Assembly: GCA_964547645.1 (NCBI GenBank)
Contig: CAZJOM010000037.1
Location: 1-37,831 of the forward strand
DNA from: SZUA-430 sp964547645
GTDB lineage: Bacteria; Pseudomonadota; Alphaproteobacteria; Micropepsales; Micropepsaceae
Direction: 5' to 3'
Length of the DNA stretch: 37,831 nt
Each line of letters opens with the position of its first letter. The stretch's first letter is position 1. Positions 1-8,504 of this stretch are shown one piece after another. Below the pieces are notes generated by a model. It saw only the letters and a program-made list of their open reading frames with translations, was not told the origin of the DNA and did no database searches. Both the position numbers and the translations under genes were made by a program.

Positions 1-1016
1 ACGCCGGGGTAGCGGAAGCCGCCGACGAGGCTTTGGCTTGCGGGATTGAAGTACGCGCGGGAGACGGAGCCGAGGGCGCGCTCGGTCAAGCGGTGCGTGG
101 GTGTAATCGGGTATTGTTTGACCGATTGCAGGTTCGCGTTTTGGAAGTCGTGTTCCCACTTGATCCAGTCGGCCCACGCATCGTCGAGCGATTGGCCATA
201 GACTTGTTCGAACTGGGTCGAGTAGTAGCGCGCACTACCTTCGCCGCGCTTCATCCATTCGATCAGCTTTTCCGGCGAGCGAGTGAGCGCCATGTAGCTG
301 ATGAAGCGCGTGCCGTAGAGATAGGCGTTGACACCGACTTGGAAGTCGACGGCAGTTCCCTCCGCCTCAAGCCCTAACGGGTCGTAGAAGTGGGCTTTGT
401 CGCGCACCATGGAGCGGAAGACCATCTCGTCGTAGGCGCCCTGGGCGCGGCCTAGGCCGCCGGCCATCCAGGTCTCCATGAAGACGGCGCTGCCTTCCAA
501 GAGCCAGCGCGGGACGTTCACGCGGGGTGTGGCGAGGTAGTTGTAGAGGATCGATTCCGGGTGTTGGTTCATCGGCATCGGCTTGCCGTGGAGGAAGTCG
601 CGCCACCAGGCGTCTTCGCTGTTCCAGACGTCCATCGTGGCGACGTGGACGGGCTCGTGGTTCATCAGCGTGTAGATGCGCTCGCCCGATGAGAAGGTTT
701 CGAAGGTTTGGCTTAATGGGGCGACGTCGATGACGATGGCGTCGTTCGGCGAGGAACGCGCAGCAGCGTTGCCGTAGTCGGTGAAGTCCTTCAGCAGGAT
801 CGTGATCTTTTCCCACGGCCTCCATTCGAAGATCCGCTTTTGGAACTCGAGCGAGTTCAGAAAGCTCTTCGCGGCATAGGGCGTGAGATACGTCTGCGGC
901 GGGTCGAAGTAGAGGAGGTCAAGCTGCTCGGTTTCGAGGCGGTCCATCTCGAATTCGTCGGCGCGTGCCGGGGCCAGGACAAGCACCAGCGCCAATAGCA
1001 GCAACGGCGCGCGCAT
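1..1016 (-). CDS. Secreted zinc metallopeptidase (gluzincin), 3' end outside window
   Basis: Open frame from ATG at 1016 running off the left edge, so only the first 338 residues are visible. Residues 1-19 form a signal peptide (Leu/Ala-rich core ending PARA-D), which implies export. A zinc-protease motif HEPVH lies at residues 120-124 (645-659), and WLLEG places a likely third ligand at E174. The HExxH...WLxEG pattern is that of peptidase MA-type gluzincins. After about residue 300 the text (VSRAYFNPASQ) resembles the start of a repeat or beta-propeller region, as in proteins that join such a peptidase to a TolB-like propeller; that part is inference. It is transcribed in the same direction as the repeat protein upstream, but a terminator separates them. 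Substrate unknown. Confidence 0.75.
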   Translation of the reverse strand, partial: MRAPLLLLALVLVLAPARADEFEMDRLETEQLDLLYFDPPQTYLTPYAAKSFLNSLEFQKRIFEWRPWEKITILLKDFTDYGNAAARSSPNDAIVIDVAPLSQTFETFSSGERIYTLMNHEPVHVATMDVWNSEDAWWRDFLHGKPMPMNQHPESILYNYLATPRVNVPRWLLEGSAVFMETWMAGGLGRAQGAYDEMVFRSMVRDKAHFYDPLGLEAEGTAVDFQVGVNAYLYGTRFISYMALTRSPEKLIEWMKRGEGSARYYSTQFEQVYGQSLDDAWADWIKWEHDFQNANLQSVKQYPITPTHRLTERALGSVSRAYFNPASQSLVGGFRYPG

Positions 1017-1082
1017 TCGAGATGCCCCCTCGGCGAATCAGCAACCGCACAATGCTGGCGAGGGCGGCTGCACACCGCAAAG

Positions 1083-1113
1083 AAAAAGGCCGCCCGATTG
1101 AAGCGGACGGCCT
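1083..1113 (-). terminator. Intrinsic terminator of the decapeptide-repeat gene
   Basis: Read on the minus strand, a GC stem with outer arms AGGCCG/CGGCCT (1108-1113 with 1087-1092) and a further partly paired inner segment is followed directly by a run of five T (1087-1083). It lies 23 bp after the stop codon of the repeat-protein gene and before the metallopeptidase start, so it should end the repeat-protein transcript. Confidence 0.7.
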
Positions 1114-1135
1114 GCAATTTCTTGGGGCGGATTGA

Positions 1136-2641
1136 CTATTGAGTCTTAAGCGCCTGGGCGAAGCCTTGATCGCTGAGCGCTGCCGCGAAAGCCGGGTTCT
1201 GGGCTAGGGCCATGAAGGCCGGCTGGGCGGCGAGCGCTTCAAACGCTTTGGCGTTGCGAGCCAGGGCCTCGAATGCCTGCGGGCTTCTGGCCAGGGCTTC
1301 GAATGCCTTCGCATTTTTCGCCATGGCGTCGAAGGCGTTCGCGTTCGCCTGGAGCGCCGCGAAAGCGTTGGCGTCGTGTGCAAGCGCGTCAAATGCCTTT
1401 GCGTTCCTCGCCATGGCTTCGAACGCTTGCGGATAGCGGGCGGCAGCTTCGAAGGACCGTGCGTTCTTGGCCATCGCCTCAAAGGCGCTCGCGTTCTTTG
1501 CCATCGCTTCGAACGCGCTGGCGTTGCGCGCGAGTGCATCAAAGGCGCTGGCATGCTTCGCCATGGCGTCAAACGCTTGCGCGTCGGCGCGCAGGGCGGC
1601 CATGGCATTCGCATCTTGCGCCAATGCTTCGAAGGCTTGCGCGCGTTGTGCCATGGCTTCGTTTGATCGGGCGTTCTTGGCTGCCGCCTCAAAGGCCTGC
1701 ACGTTCCGGCCATAGGCCTCGAACGCCTTTGCGTTCTTCGCCATCGCCTCGAAGGCTTGCGGATGTCGTCCCAAGGCTTCAAAGGCTTGCGCGTGGCGAG
1801 CCATCGCTGCGAGCGCCTCGGGTTGCGAGGCCATCGCTTCGAAAGCGTTGGCGTGCTTGGCCATCACGTCGAAGGCTTGGGCATCGAATGCCTGTATCTT
1901 GTGAATTGCTTGGGCATCGAAGGCGTTTGCATTCCGCGCCATAACTTCGAACGCGCTGGCGTGCTTGGCCATGGCGTCGAACGCTTGCGCATCAGCGCGG
2001 AGGGCGGCCATCGCATTTGCATCTTGCGCGAGTGCTTCGAAGGCTTGCGCGCGTTGCGCCATGGCTTCGTTCGCCTTGGCGTTCTTTGCGGCTGCCTCAA
2101 AGGCTTGCACATTCCTGCCATAGGCTTCGAACGCTTTCGCGTTCTTGGCCATCGCCTCAAATGCTAGCGGGTGGTGCGCAAGGGCTTCAAACGCCTTGGC
2201 GTGCTGTGCCATGGCGTCGAAAGCTTGCGCCTCTTTCGACATTGCGTCGAAGGCCTGGGCGTTGCCGGCAAGCGCGGCAAATGCTTGCGGGTGCGCGGCA
2301 AGTGCTGCGAACAGTTGCGGCGATCTTGCCATGGCTTCAAGCGCCTGCGGCTGGCGAGCGAGCGCCATGAAACCGGGATCGGTGGCGAGCGCGCGGAACG
2401 ATGGGTCTTTCACCATCAGTTCGAACGCGTCGGTCTGCATCAGCTGCGCTACATCTTGATTACCGAGTTGAACGTCGGCGTCCGACACTTGCGGTGCCTG
2501 ATAGCGTTCGGCGGGTACGATCGTGCCGGCGGTTTGTTCGCCGGACGGCGGATAGACGCCGCCAAGATAAAGCGCGCCAGCGGCGAGCGCGACGACCGCG
2601 GCCCCGGCGAAAAGGAACTTCTTATTCTGCAGCATATCCAC
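1136..2641 (-). CDS. Membrane-anchored Ala-rich decapeptide-repeat protein
   Basis: A 501-residue protein of unknown function. Residues 8-29 are a hydrophobic segment (signal anchor or uncleaved signal peptide), so the bulk is probably periplasmic. From about residue 80 to near the C-terminus it consists of roughly 38 tandem ten-residue units with consensus EAMAKNAKAF: E/D at position 1, Met/Leu at 3, K/R/Q at 5, N/H at 6 and Phe at 10. The last three units shorten to nine residues. E1 and K5 are spaced i/i+4, which suits short helices. Early units carry Pro (ATDPGF, ARQPQAL) and match a family-like xALAxxPxF pattern, while the central ones are purer. A phase slip of 16 residues (DAQAIHKIQAFDAQAF) interrupts the array, and a block of about 80 residues occurs twice, 136 residues apart. 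The reading frame is intact throughout despite the repeats, which argues that it is expressed. I do not recognise the family; a structural or surface role is a guess. Confidence 0.8.
   Translation of the reverse strand: MDMLQNKKFLFAGAAVVALAAGALYLGGVYPPSGEQTAGTIVPAERYQAPQVSDADVQLGNQDVAQLMQTDAFELMVKDPSFRALATDPGFMALARQPQALEAMARSPQLFAALAAHPQAFAALAGNAQAFDAMSKEAQAFDAMAQHAKAFEALAHHPLAFEAMAKNAKAFEAYGRNVQAFEAAAKNAKANEAMAQRAQAFEALAQDANAMAALRADAQAFDAMAKHASAFEVMARNANAFDAQAIHKIQAFDAQAFDVMAKHANAFEAMASQPEALAAMARHAQAFEALGRHPQAFEAMAKNAKAFEAYGRNVQAFEAAAKNARSNEAMAQRAQAFEALAQDANAMAALRADAQAFDAMAKHASAFDALARNASAFEAMAKNASAFEAMAKNARSFEAAARYPQAFEAMARNAKAFDALAHDANAFAALQANANAFDAMAKNAKAFEALARSPQAFEALARNAKAFEALAAQPAFMALAQNPAFAAALSDQGFAQALKTQ
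1530..2168 (-). repeat. Internal segmental duplication inside the decapeptide array
   Basis: Two near-identical blocks of about 230 bp, roughly 1530-1760 and 1938-2168, are offset by 408 bp. Each encodes the same ordered, non-consensus units (EAYGRNVQAF, EAAAKNAK, EAMAQRAQAF, EALAQDANAM, AALRADAQAF, DAMAKHASAF). Shared odd units such as the Tyr-Gly and Met variants show duplication of a multi-unit block rather than independent drift. Beneath this is the basic 30-bp periodicity of the whole array. Confidence 0.8.
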
Positions 2642-2891
2642 GGCGTGAGGGCCTCCCTGCCCCTTGATTTCCGCGAAAGGTGGGCTCCCCTGGCAACTCC
2701 GTCAATGGTGCACTTGTCACAATAGTCCTGGTCGGAGACAGGTTGCGCAGTGCACAAAACGGCGCGTTGCGGCGCGAATCGGGTCGACGTGTCCCCAAGC
2801 GGCAGCGGTGTGACGAGCGATTCAGGCCTCCCTTTCGCGCCCGGTTTTGCCCATAAAGGCACCTTCGCTTCCTGGATCGATGGGCAATGAA

Positions 2892-4988
2892 ATGCGGTTT
2901 ATTTTCCTGTGCTTTGCGGCTTTCGCTTTGGCGTCGTGTGCGGCCGTGACGGTGGCGCCGAAGGCGGAAGACGATGCGTTCTTGTGGCTTGAGGATGTGC
3001 ACGGCGAGAAGGCGCTCGCATGGGTGAAGGATCAGAACGCGCGCGCGTCGGCGCTGCTTGAGGGCGACAAGCGCTACGCGGCTTATAAGCGCGAGGCCTT
3101 GGCGATCTTCACAGCGAAGGATCGGATTTCCTATCCGGAGTTTCGGGCCGAGGGCGTCGACAGCCTTTGGCAGGACGACAAGCATCCGCACGGCGTGTGG
3201 CGGCACGCATCGATCGCGTCCTACCTGACGGGCCGTGCGAAGTGGGCGACGGTGCTGGACCTCGACGCGCTGTCGAAGGCCGAGGGGAAGAATTGGTTTT
3301 GGAAAGGGGCCGACTGTCTGCCACCTGAGGATCGCTACTGCCTGATTCAATTGTCCGACGGCGGCGGCGATGCGGTGGAGTTGCGCGAGTTCGATGCGGT
3401 CACGAAGGCGTTCGTAAAGGACGGCTTCAAGGTTGAACGCGCGAAGCAAAACGTCGAATGGATCGATCGCGATACGATTTTGCTCGCGCGCGCCGCGACG
3501 CCGGAGGAGGCGACGGAGTCCGGCTACCCGTTCGTGCTGCGCCTCATGAAGCGCGGACAAACGGTGGAGCAAGCGCAGGTCGTGTTCCGCGGCGAACGCA
3601 AGGACACGATGGTTTCGCCGCGCGTGCTGCGCGATGCGGACGGCGTTTTGCGTGCCGTGTTTGCTGAGCGGCGCGTCGGCTTCTTCGAGGTCGAGTTGCA
3701 CCTGTTGCAGGACGGCAAAGCGCTGAAGGTGCCGGTGCCGTTGAAGTCGTCGTTGCGCGCGCTGGTCGACGGGCAGTTGGTGTTTTCGCTGCAGGAGAAA
3801 TGGAACGCTTTCGACGAGGGCGCGTTGATCGCGATCGATCTGGCGGCGTTGTCGAAGGACGTTTCCAAGGCTCCGGCGCTCGCCAAGCTCATCATGGAGC
3901 CGACGGCAAGCCAGACGATCGACGGCGTGCAGGTCACGCGCGATCGCGTGGTGGTGCAGATGCTGGACAATGTGAAGGGCGCGGTTGACGTCTATCAGCG
4001 CTCCGGCGAGGCGTGGACGGGCGCGCGGTTGAAGTTGCCGCAAGATTCCGCGCTCGTCGTGCGCGCGACTCAGCACTCGGGTTCGCTCGCGTTCCTGACG
4101 TCGGAGAGTTTTTTGGAACCGACGAAGCTGTGGTGGGTTGACGTTGCGACGTCGAAGGCAGGCGTCGTGAAGGCTTTGCCGGCGCGTTTCAAGGCGTCCG
4201 GTCATACCGTCGAGCAGGCGTGGGCGACGTCGAAAGACGGGACCAAGATTCCCTACTTCCTGGTTCGGCCGAAGAAGGCGAAGGCGGACGGTTCGACGCC
4301 GACGCTGCTGTTCGGCTATGGCGGGTTTCAGTTGTCTAAGCCGCCAGTCTATCTGCCGGAGATGGGTAAGCTTTGGCTCGAACGCGGCGGCGCGTTCGTA
4401 ATCGCGAACATTCGCGGCGGTGGCGAGTTCGGGCCCGCGTGGCATGAGTCGGCGCTGCGCGAGAACCGGCAGCGCGCGTTCGACGACTTTGCTGCGGTGG
4501 GGGAGGATCTGATCGCGCGCAAGATTACGAGCCCGCGGCGACTTGGCATCTATGGCCGTTCGAACGGCGGCGTGCTGACGACGGTGTCGATGACTCAGCG
4601 GCCGGATTTGTTCAATGCGATCGTGGTCGAGAGCCCGCTGGTCGACATGCTGCGGTATCACAAGCTTTCCGCTGGTGCGTCGTGGGTGGCGGAGTACGGC
4701 AACCCGGATGTGGCGGGCGATCGCGCGTTCATTGCGCAGTACTCGGCCTATCAGAAACTGAAGAGCGGCGTGAAGTATCCGGAGCCTTACATCACGACGA
4801 ACACTGAAGACGATCGTGTTCATCCGGGGCACGCGCGCAAATATGCGGCGCGGCTCGCAGCGTTGGGTTCGCCTTACATCTATTATGAGAACACGTTCGG
4901 CGGGCATTCGAACGACGCGGACCCTTCGATGAACGCGGCGCGCTGGGCGCGGCACTATGTGTACCTGGCGCAGAAGTTGATGGATTGA
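2892..4988 (+). CDS. Prolyl oligopeptidase family serine peptidase (S9), lipoprotein
   Basis: A 698-residue S9A-type peptidase that would cleave short peptides, probably at Pro. The ATG at 2892 is preferred over the upstream in-frame ATG at 2847 because it gives a clean lipoprotein signal: hydrophobic core and lipobox L13-A-S-C16, placing the enzyme on the periplasmic side of a membrane. The N-terminal text (AFLWLEDVHGEKALAWV) is the typical start of this family, followed by the propeller region and a C-terminal alpha/beta hydrolase domain. Catalytic triad: S557 in GRSNGG, Asp at 640/641 in TEDDRVHPGHA, H672 in FGGHSND. Length is normal for the family. It overlaps the next gene by its stop codon, suggesting a two-gene operon. 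Confidence 0.93.
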   Translation: MRFIFLCFAAFALASCAAVTVAPKAEDDAFLWLEDVHGEKALAWVKDQNARASALLEGDKRYAAYKREALAIFTAKDRISYPEFRAEGVDSLWQDDKHPHGVWRHASIASYLTGRAKWATVLDLDALSKAEGKNWFWKGADCLPPEDRYCLIQLSDGGGDAVELREFDAVTKAFVKDGFKVERAKQNVEWIDRDTILLARAATPEEATESGYPFVLRLMKRGQTVEQAQVVFRGERKDTMVSPRVLRDADGVLRAVFAERRVGFFEVELHLLQDGKALKVPVPLKSSLRALVDGQLVFSLQEKWNAFDEGALIAIDLAALSKDVSKAPALAKLIMEPTASQTIDGVQVTRDRVVVQMLDNVKGAVDVYQRSGEAWTGARLKLPQDSALVVRATQHSGSLAFLTSESFLEPTKLWWVDVATSKAGVVKALPARFKASGHTVEQAWATSKDGTKIPYFLVRPKKAKADGSTPTLLFGYGGFQLSKPPVYLPEMGKLWLERGGAFVIANIRGGGEFGPAWHESALRENRQRAFDDFAAVGEDLIARKITSPRRLGIYGRSNGGVLTTVSMTQRPDLFNAIVVESPLVDMLRYHKLSAGASWVAEYGNPDVAGDRAFIAQYSAYQKLKSGVKYPEPYITTNTEDDRVHPGHARKYAARLAALGSPYIYYENTFGGHSNDADPSMNAARWARHYVYLAQKLMD

Positions 4989-5518
4989 GCGATCGTTCGA
5001 TCCGGTATGCGGTGTGGGCGGTCGTGGCGCTGGCGATCGCCTACGGCATTTATCTGATCCCGATGTACGATGCGTTCCAGCGTCAGTTCGGCGAGGAGCA
5101 GTGGTCGTGCGCACCGCTCGTCGCGCGCAAGCCCTCTATGCGTGACGTGGGCTGGGTGTCGATGCGTACGGGGTTGCGGTTGATCGTTTCGTCGCGCTCT
5201 TCGATTTCCTATCTGGGCTTGTCGTGCCGCCGGTTTGATGTGCGCGGCTTCTGCGATGCGATCGACGGCGGTTGGCAGCGCGTGGAGACGGTGGCCGGGA
5301 ACGAGGCGATTGCGTTCGACCGCAAGAGCGTCGGCGTCGACGGGTCCTGGTTCCGTGACGCTGTCGTGTCGGGCGGCACAGCAGAGCGCCTGATTGCTGC
5401 GTTCGCGCGCGGTGGGCAGGCGCGGGTGTCGGTCACGGGTGTTGATGGGCGTGTGCTCTATGTGCAAGAGGTCGACCTCCGCGGGTTCAATGAAGCGATG
5501 ACGAAGTGCGAGCTCTGA
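4985..5518 (+). CDS. Hypothetical single-pass membrane protein
   Basis: A 177-residue protein not assigned to a family. The only start that keeps the N-terminal membrane helix (about residues 8-27, AVWAVVALAIAYGIYLIP) is TTG at 4985, overlapping the TGA of the peptidase in a TTGA junction, so translation is probably coupled. The next in-frame ATG (near 5063) would remove the helix. The rest, with four Cys residues (WSC, LSC, RGFC and the near-terminal KCEL), is likely a small periplasmic domain. Co-translation with an exported peptidase suggests a linked envelope role, but nothing in the sequence defines it. Confidence 0.65.
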   Translation: MSDRSIRYAVWAVVALAIAYGIYLIPMYDAFQRQFGEEQWSCAPLVARKPSMRDVGWVSMRTGLRLIVSSRSSISYLGLSCRRFDVRGFCDAIDGGWQRVETVAGNEAIAFDRKSVGVDGSWFRDAVVSGGTAERLIAAFARGGQARVSVTGVDGRVLYVQEVDLRGFNEAMTKCEL

Positions 5519-5549
5519 CGCTCCAATTTGAGGGGCAGGATGAATACGT

Positions 5550-7105
5550 TCACCACTTCGGATCGATCGGCGTTATCGGGGCTTCGCAGGACTCGATGAC
5601 TTCGCCGGCGGCGAGGCAGAGATCTTCGCGGAAGCGGCGGGAGACGATTTGAATACCGTCGGGCAGGCCGTCGCGTACGCCCATGGGGACCGCAAGGCTT
5701 GGTAGGCCCAAAACCGGGATTGCGAGTTGGTATCTGAGTGCGCCCAGCATGCGTTGCACGGCGTCGGCGCCTTGCGTGTCGAGTCCGACCGGGAGCGACG
5801 GCTCGGCGCAGGACGGGATCAAGATCAGCGGATGCGTGTCGAGGAAGAGTTGCCACTTGATCAGGATTGCCTCGCGTTCGCGCAGTGCGGCCTGGTAGCC
5901 CGCGAGGTCGGCGCCGCCGCGCAGCTCCCAGAAAGTTTGCATGAACGCCTGCATGCCGGCGTCGCCGGTGGCGGGAATGATCGGGCGCAGCATGGCGCCG
6001 ATTTCGGCGAGGCCGATGTCGGCCCAAAGTTCAGCGAGGCGCTCGACCGAGGGCGGCGAGACTTCTTCGACGTCGTAGCCCGCGTCTTGCAGGTGCGCGG
6101 CGGCTCGGCGCAGCGTCGCCTTGATGGCGTGCGGCAGTGCATCGTCGATCGCGACGGCGACGCCGTGCGGGGCTTGCAGGGGCGGCGGGTCGATGGGGGC
6201 TGGTGTCCACACGGGATCGCGCGGATCGCCCTCGGCCATCAAGCGCAGAGCAAGGCGGAGGTCGCGGACGGAGCGCGCCATTGGGCCGTTGACGGACATG
6301 AGCTGCGCTGCGAAGGCTCGTGGTGCGGTGGCGGAGGCGTTGTGCGCGGCGACGCGGCCGATCGAGGGGCGCAGGCCGGCGACGCCGTTGCAATAGCTCG
6401 GCCAGCGGATCGAGCCGCCGATGTCGTTGCCCTGTGCCAACGCGCCGATGCCGACCGCGAGGCTGGAGCCAGCGCCGCCGGAGGAACCGCCGCAGGTGAC
6501 GGATTTGTCCCATGGGTTCAGCGTGAGGCCGTGCAGCGCGTTGTCGGTCATGGCGCGCATGGCGAAGGCGGGCGAGTTGGTGCGGCCGATGACGATGGCN
6601 NNNNNNNNNNNNNNNNNNNNNNNNNNNNNNNNNNNNNNNNNNNNNNNNNNNNNNNNNNNNNNNNNNNNNNNNNNNNNNNNNNNNNNNNNNNNNNNNNNNC
6701 GGTCATGGCGCGCATGGCGAAGGCGGGCGAGTTGGTGCGGCCGATGACGATGGCGCCGGCCTTGCGCAGGCTTGCCACCTGGGGGCTGTCCTCCTTGGCG
6801 ATCAAGTCTTTCAAGAGCGCGACGCCGTTGTCCGTGGGCAGGCCCGCCTGGTCGACGTTGATCTTTGTCGTTATAGGGACACCGTGGAGCGAACCGAGGC
6901 GATCGCCGCGCGCCTGTGCAGCGTCGGCCGCGGTGGCTTCGGCGCGGGCTTGCTCGTGCAGCGGCCGGACGACGGCGTTCAGCTTCGGATTCACCGCGTC
7001 GAGCCGCGCGAGGTGCGCGTCGACCGCCTCGCGCGCGGAAAGCTTCTTCTTGCGGATCAGGTTCGCGGTTTCGGTGGCGTCGAGGGTCCAGAGCGGTTTG
7101 GTCAT
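5550..7105 (-). CDS. Amidase signature family amidase (split by an assembly gap)
   Basis: An amidase-signature hydrolase acting on carboxamides. As written the frame is broken by 100 N at 6600-6699, but the 55 bp on either side are identical. Collapsing 155 bp gives one uninterrupted 466-residue frame, with GRTNSPAFAMRAMT joining DNALHGLTLNPWD as expected for the family. The Ser-cisSer-Lys triad is complete: K81 in GVPITTK, the cis-Ser within CGGSSGG (about 156/157), and nucleophile S180 in NDIGGS. There is no signal peptide, so it is cytoplasmic. A crotonase lies 48 bp upstream in the same direction. Substrate cannot be told. The gene is almost certainly intact in the organism, not a pseudogene. 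Confidence 0.9.
6545..6754. other. Scaffold gap: 100 N flanked by identical 55-bp contig ends
   Basis: Ns occupy 6600-6699. The 55 bp before (6545-6599) and after (6700-6754) are identical, and merging them restores the amidase frame. This is the mark of two contigs whose ends overlap by one k-mer but were joined as a nominal 100-bp gap, not a biological repeat. Confidence 0.95.
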
Positions 7106-7134
7106 CTCATTCTCTAGGCTGGCGGATTGCGGGG

Positions 7135-7152
7135 CTTGGTGGTGAAATTTTT
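7135..7152. repeat. Solo half-site of the TTGGTGGTGAAATTTT repeat
   Basis: An 18-bp stretch directly after the crotonase stop codon matches the outer end of the right arm of the long inverted repeat at 10424-10460 (CTTGGTGGTGAAATTTTT). A weaker version (TTTGTGGTGAATTTTCT) sits at 8457-8473. They look like remnants of one dispersed intergenic repeat. Confidence 0.45.
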
Positions 7153-7153
7153 C

Positions 7154-7930
7154 TTACGCCTTCTGGGCTTGGCCGCGTTGGCGGATGGCTTCGCGGCGGG
7201 ATTCGATTTCGGCGGGGCTGACGGCTTTGTTGGCGGCACCTGAATAGCGGTGCTCGGTCTTCATTGCATCGCCGAAGGACTGGGCGAAGCCGTCGTCGAT
7301 GAGTTTCTTGTAGCCGCTGAGACATTCGGGGACGAGCGATAGCATGTCGGCGGCGAGTTTGAGGCTGGCCGGGATTAGCTCCGCCGGTGGCACGACGCGG
7401 TTGACCATGCCCCAGTCGTTTGCTTGCTGCGCGGTCAAGAAGTTGCCGGTGAGCGAGAGTTCCTTGGCGCGGTAGATGCCGATCGCGCGCGAGAGTTTTT
7501 GCGAGAGCCCCCAGCCGGGCAAGATGCCGACGCGGCCGTGGGTATCGGCGAAGCGGGCTTCACTTGAGCAAATCAACACGTCACAGGCGAGCGCGATCTC
7601 GAAGCCGCCGGTGATGGCGACGCCGTTGATCGCGCCGATGATCGGGCCGGAGAAGCGGCCCATCGAGGTGACGGGGTCGGTCGTCGTGACCGTTCCTTGC
7701 ACGGTGTCGGCGCCTTGGCCGAGCTCTTTCAGGTCAAGGCCGGCGCAGAACGCTTTACCGGCGCCGGTCAACACGACGACGCGCGTGCCGGGGTCTGCTT
7801 CGAGTTTCTCGAACGTATCCGCGATCGCGGTGCGCAGTTCGCGCGAGAGGGCGTTCATTGCGGTCGGGCGGTTGAGGGTGACGAGCGCGGTCTCGCCGTG
7901 CTTTTCGACGAGGATGACTGGGGCTAACAT
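7154..7930 (-). CDS. Enoyl-CoA hydratase/isomerase family protein (crotonase)
   Basis: A 258-residue crotonase, close to the usual family size, likely a cytoplasmic acyl-CoA hydratase or isomerase. Oxyanion-hole regions are seen in AFCAGLDLKEL and NGVAITGGFE. The glutamate matching rat hydratase Glu144 is kept (GGFEIALACD), but the position matching Glu164 is His in FADTHGRVGILPGWGLS. The FADTHxRVGILPGWGLS text marks a well-populated crotonase subfamily, so the change is a subfamily trait rather than decay. The reaction may therefore differ from standard hydration. It lies upstream of the amidase, same strand; ATG at 7930 is preceded by GGAACCAA. Confidence 0.85.
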   Translation of the reverse strand: MLAPVILVEKHGETALVTLNRPTAMNALSRELRTAIADTFEKLEADPGTRVVVLTGAGKAFCAGLDLKELGQGADTVQGTVTTTDPVTSMGRFSGPIIGAINGVAITGGFEIALACDVLICSSEARFADTHGRVGILPGWGLSQKLSRAIGIYRAKELSLTGNFLTAQQANDWGMVNRVVPPAELIPASLKLAADMLSLVPECLSGYKKLIDDGFAQSFGDAMKTEHRYSGAANKAVSPAEIESRREAIRQRGQAQKA

Positions 7931-8040
7931 TTGGTTCCTTCCGGATTGCGATTTCCTGGGACGTTAGGGTTCGGCAGCGCGGCTCACAAGCGGGAACGAC
8001 GTCGATTTGGCTGCTTCCTTTTTTTGGGTATGGGGCTAAC

Positions 8041-8448
8041 ATGTTTCGTATGCCAGCTAAGCTCACGAGAACACGGAAAGCTCCTGCGGCGACGATGCCC
8101 AGCGATCTCACGCGGGATTTCAAGCGTGTCGTGAGGGCGGCGAAGGCGACGAAGCTGCCGGGGATCGAGGAGGGAACGTCTTACGGTACGCCGAGTTTGA
8201 AGGTGAAGGGCAAGTTTCTGCTGCGGGTGCGCGATGTCGATGTGATCGCGATCATGTGCTCGCTTGAAGAGAAGGCGTTTCTGATTGAGGCGCGGCCTTC
8301 GATCTATTTCGAGACCGACCACTACAAGGGGTGGCCGGCGGTGCTGATCCGCTTGTCGAAGATCAAAGACGACGATCTCGTGCACCGTATCGGCGTTGCG
8401 TGGCGGCTGCAGGCGTCGAAGAAGTTGGTTGCGTCGGTCGGTGGGTAG
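8041..8448 (+). CDS. MmcQ/YjbR family protein (DUF419)
   Basis: A 135-residue protein with the look of the MmcQ/YjbR family: small cytoplasmic proteins with a CyaY-like fold, reported as DNA-binding in some members and otherwise unassigned. Typical text is the GTSYGTPSLKVKGKFLLRV strand pair and the HYKGWPAVLIRLSKI segment, ending in the helix LVHRIGVAWRLQASKKL. The start may be ATG 8041 or the in-frame ATG at 8095 (MPSDLTRDF); the first 18 residues are basic and low in conservation signal. Divergent from the crotonase, with about 110 bp between the two starts. Confidence 0.7.
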   Translation: MFRMPAKLTRTRKAPAATMPSDLTRDFKRVVRAAKATKLPGIEEGTSYGTPSLKVKGKFLLRVRDVDVIAIMCSLEEKAFLIEARPSIYFETDHYKGWPAVLIRLSKIKDDDLVHRIGVAWRLQASKKLVASVGG

Positions 8449-8504
8449 TTGATGGCTTTGTGGTGAATTTTCTCTGACCCGACCACTGCGCATACGTAAT
8501 CGGT

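Noticed and set aside
1136..2641. CRISPR or minisatellite reading of the 30-bp periodic DNA
   Set aside because: There are no unique spacers; the period is the codon length of a ten-residue protein repeat and the frame is open throughout.
2622..5114. 830-residue minus-strand open frame opposite the S9 peptidase
   Set aside because: Arg/His/Leu-rich antisense shadow typical of GC-rich DNA; the opposite strand carries a full catalytic triad and signal peptide.
6600..6699. Possible insertion or frameshift inactivating the amidase
   Set aside because: The frame break is explained by the unmerged 55-bp contig overlap and placeholder Ns.
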